Of a stretch of 6,552 nucleotides of DNA, positions 6,162-6,552 are shown one piece after another (positions within the stretch are counted from its first letter, which is position 1; the number at the start of each line of letters is the position of its first letter). The stretch is from Rhizobiaceae bacterium (GTDB lineage Bacteria; Pseudomonadota; Alphaproteobacteria; Rhizobiales; Rhizobiaceae), in assembly GCA_028865845.1 (NCBI GenBank), contig JAGWJK010000253.1, positions 1 through 6,552 on the forward strand, given 5' to 3'. A program made the position numbers and the translations under genes. The notes beneath the pieces are model-generated. The model had not been told where the DNA came from and did not search any database. It saw nothing but the letters and a program-made list of their open reading frames with translations.

Positions 6162-6552
6162 TTGGACACGAAGCTCGAGGACAAGCTCGAACGCGAGGGG
6201 TACGAGACGATCGAGCCGCTGCCCGGCGAGACGCAGCCGCCGGCCAAGCGCCTGTTCACGCTGTCGCCGATCAACCAGCGCCGGCTGGCGAACTTCAAGC
6301 GCAACAAGCGGGGCTACTGGTCGTTCTGGATCTTCCTCGTCCTGTTCGGACTGTCGCTGCTCGCCAATGTCATCGCCAATGATCGGCCGCTCATCGTCTC
6401 CTACAAGGGCGAAATCCTGTTCCCGGTGATCCACGACTATCCTGAGTCGAAATTCGGCGGGTTCCTGGCGACCACCGACTATCGCGATCCCTTCGTGCAG
6501 AAGGAGATCACCGACAACGGCTGGATGATCTGGCCGCCGATCCGCTATTCCT
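6162..6552 (+). CDS. yejE: Peptide ABC transporter permease YejE, 3' end cut
   Basis: This is the second membrane subunit of the Yej importer; 130 residues lie in the window and about 250 more are expected. From residue 34 it matches E. coli YejE: LSPINQRRLANFKRNKRGYW, a first membrane segment at about 52-72 (YWSFWIFLVLFGLSLLANVIAND), and then the periplasmic FPVIHDYPESKFGG and NGWMIWPPIR. The frame has no early ATG. A TTG at 6162 directly after the yejB TGA is the only plausible start, with GAGG (6153-6156) 5 bases upstream. The same frame is open in yejB up to its stop, so the start cannot lie further upstream. Residues 1-33 are an acidic, Pro-containing cytoplasmic extension absent from E. 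coli YejE. The ATPase gene yejF would be expected next. Confidence 0.93.
   Translation, partial: MDTKLEDKLEREGYETIEPLPGETQPPAKRLFTLSPINQRRLANFKRNKRGYWSFWIFLVLFGLSLLANVIANDRPLIVSYKGEILFPVIHDYPESKFGGFLATTDYRDPFVQKEITDNGWMIWPPIRYS

Noticed and set aside
4980..6434. Minus-strand 484-codon open frame opposite yejB and yejE
   Set aside because: Extremely charged, low-complexity translation typical of antisense frames in high-GC genes; yejB and yejE on the plus strand are unmistakable.

Overview
The window reads as a chromosomal segment of an alphaproteobacterium, most likely Rhizobiales (Rhizobium/Agrobacterium-like). The reasons are the high-GC coding style, the rhizobial form of methylglyoxal synthase, and a YejA/YepA-type binding protein followed by yejB and yejE. 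This is inferred from remembered family sequences, not from a search. I see no phage, insertion sequence, CRISPR array, tRNA or rRNA.

Layout. The left third is on the minus strand: mgsA (methylglyoxal synthase, last residues cut by the left edge), then mepA (secreted penicillin-insensitive murein endopeptidase) with a hairpin terminator between them, then a YecD-like member of the isochorismatase/cysteine-hydrolase superfamily. That hydrolase is divergent from a TetR-family regulator on the plus strand. The 35 bp between them and the first codons of tetR carry two near-identical palindromic sites, 26 bp apart. One lies between the -35 and -10 of the hydrolase promoter and the other covers its predicted start point. 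The right half is the plus-strand yej operon: the solute-binding protein gene (yejA/yepA), a 171-bp spacer with RNA hairpins, yejB (complete permease) and yejE (permease, cut by the right edge). An ATPase gene (yejF) would be expected beyond the window.

How the genes fit together. Yej transporters import oligopeptides. In Agrobacterium the YejBEF-YepA system is known to import muropeptides in place of AmpG. A murein endopeptidase close by therefore makes biological sense, since MepA cuts cross-links in the wall and Yej can recover released fragments. The tetR/hydrolase pair looks like a self-contained regulatory module set between them, with an unknown ligand and substrate.

The most useful observations are the twin operator architecture, the glycine in place of the catalytic cysteine in the hydrolase (shared with YecD and true isochorismatases), and the yejA-yejB spacer. 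That spacer holds a strong stem-loop and a small GNRA-capped hairpin covering the yejB ribosome binding site, overlapped by a possible translationally coupled mini-ORF. No wholly new system is evident; the window is mostly well-known housekeeping and transport genes.
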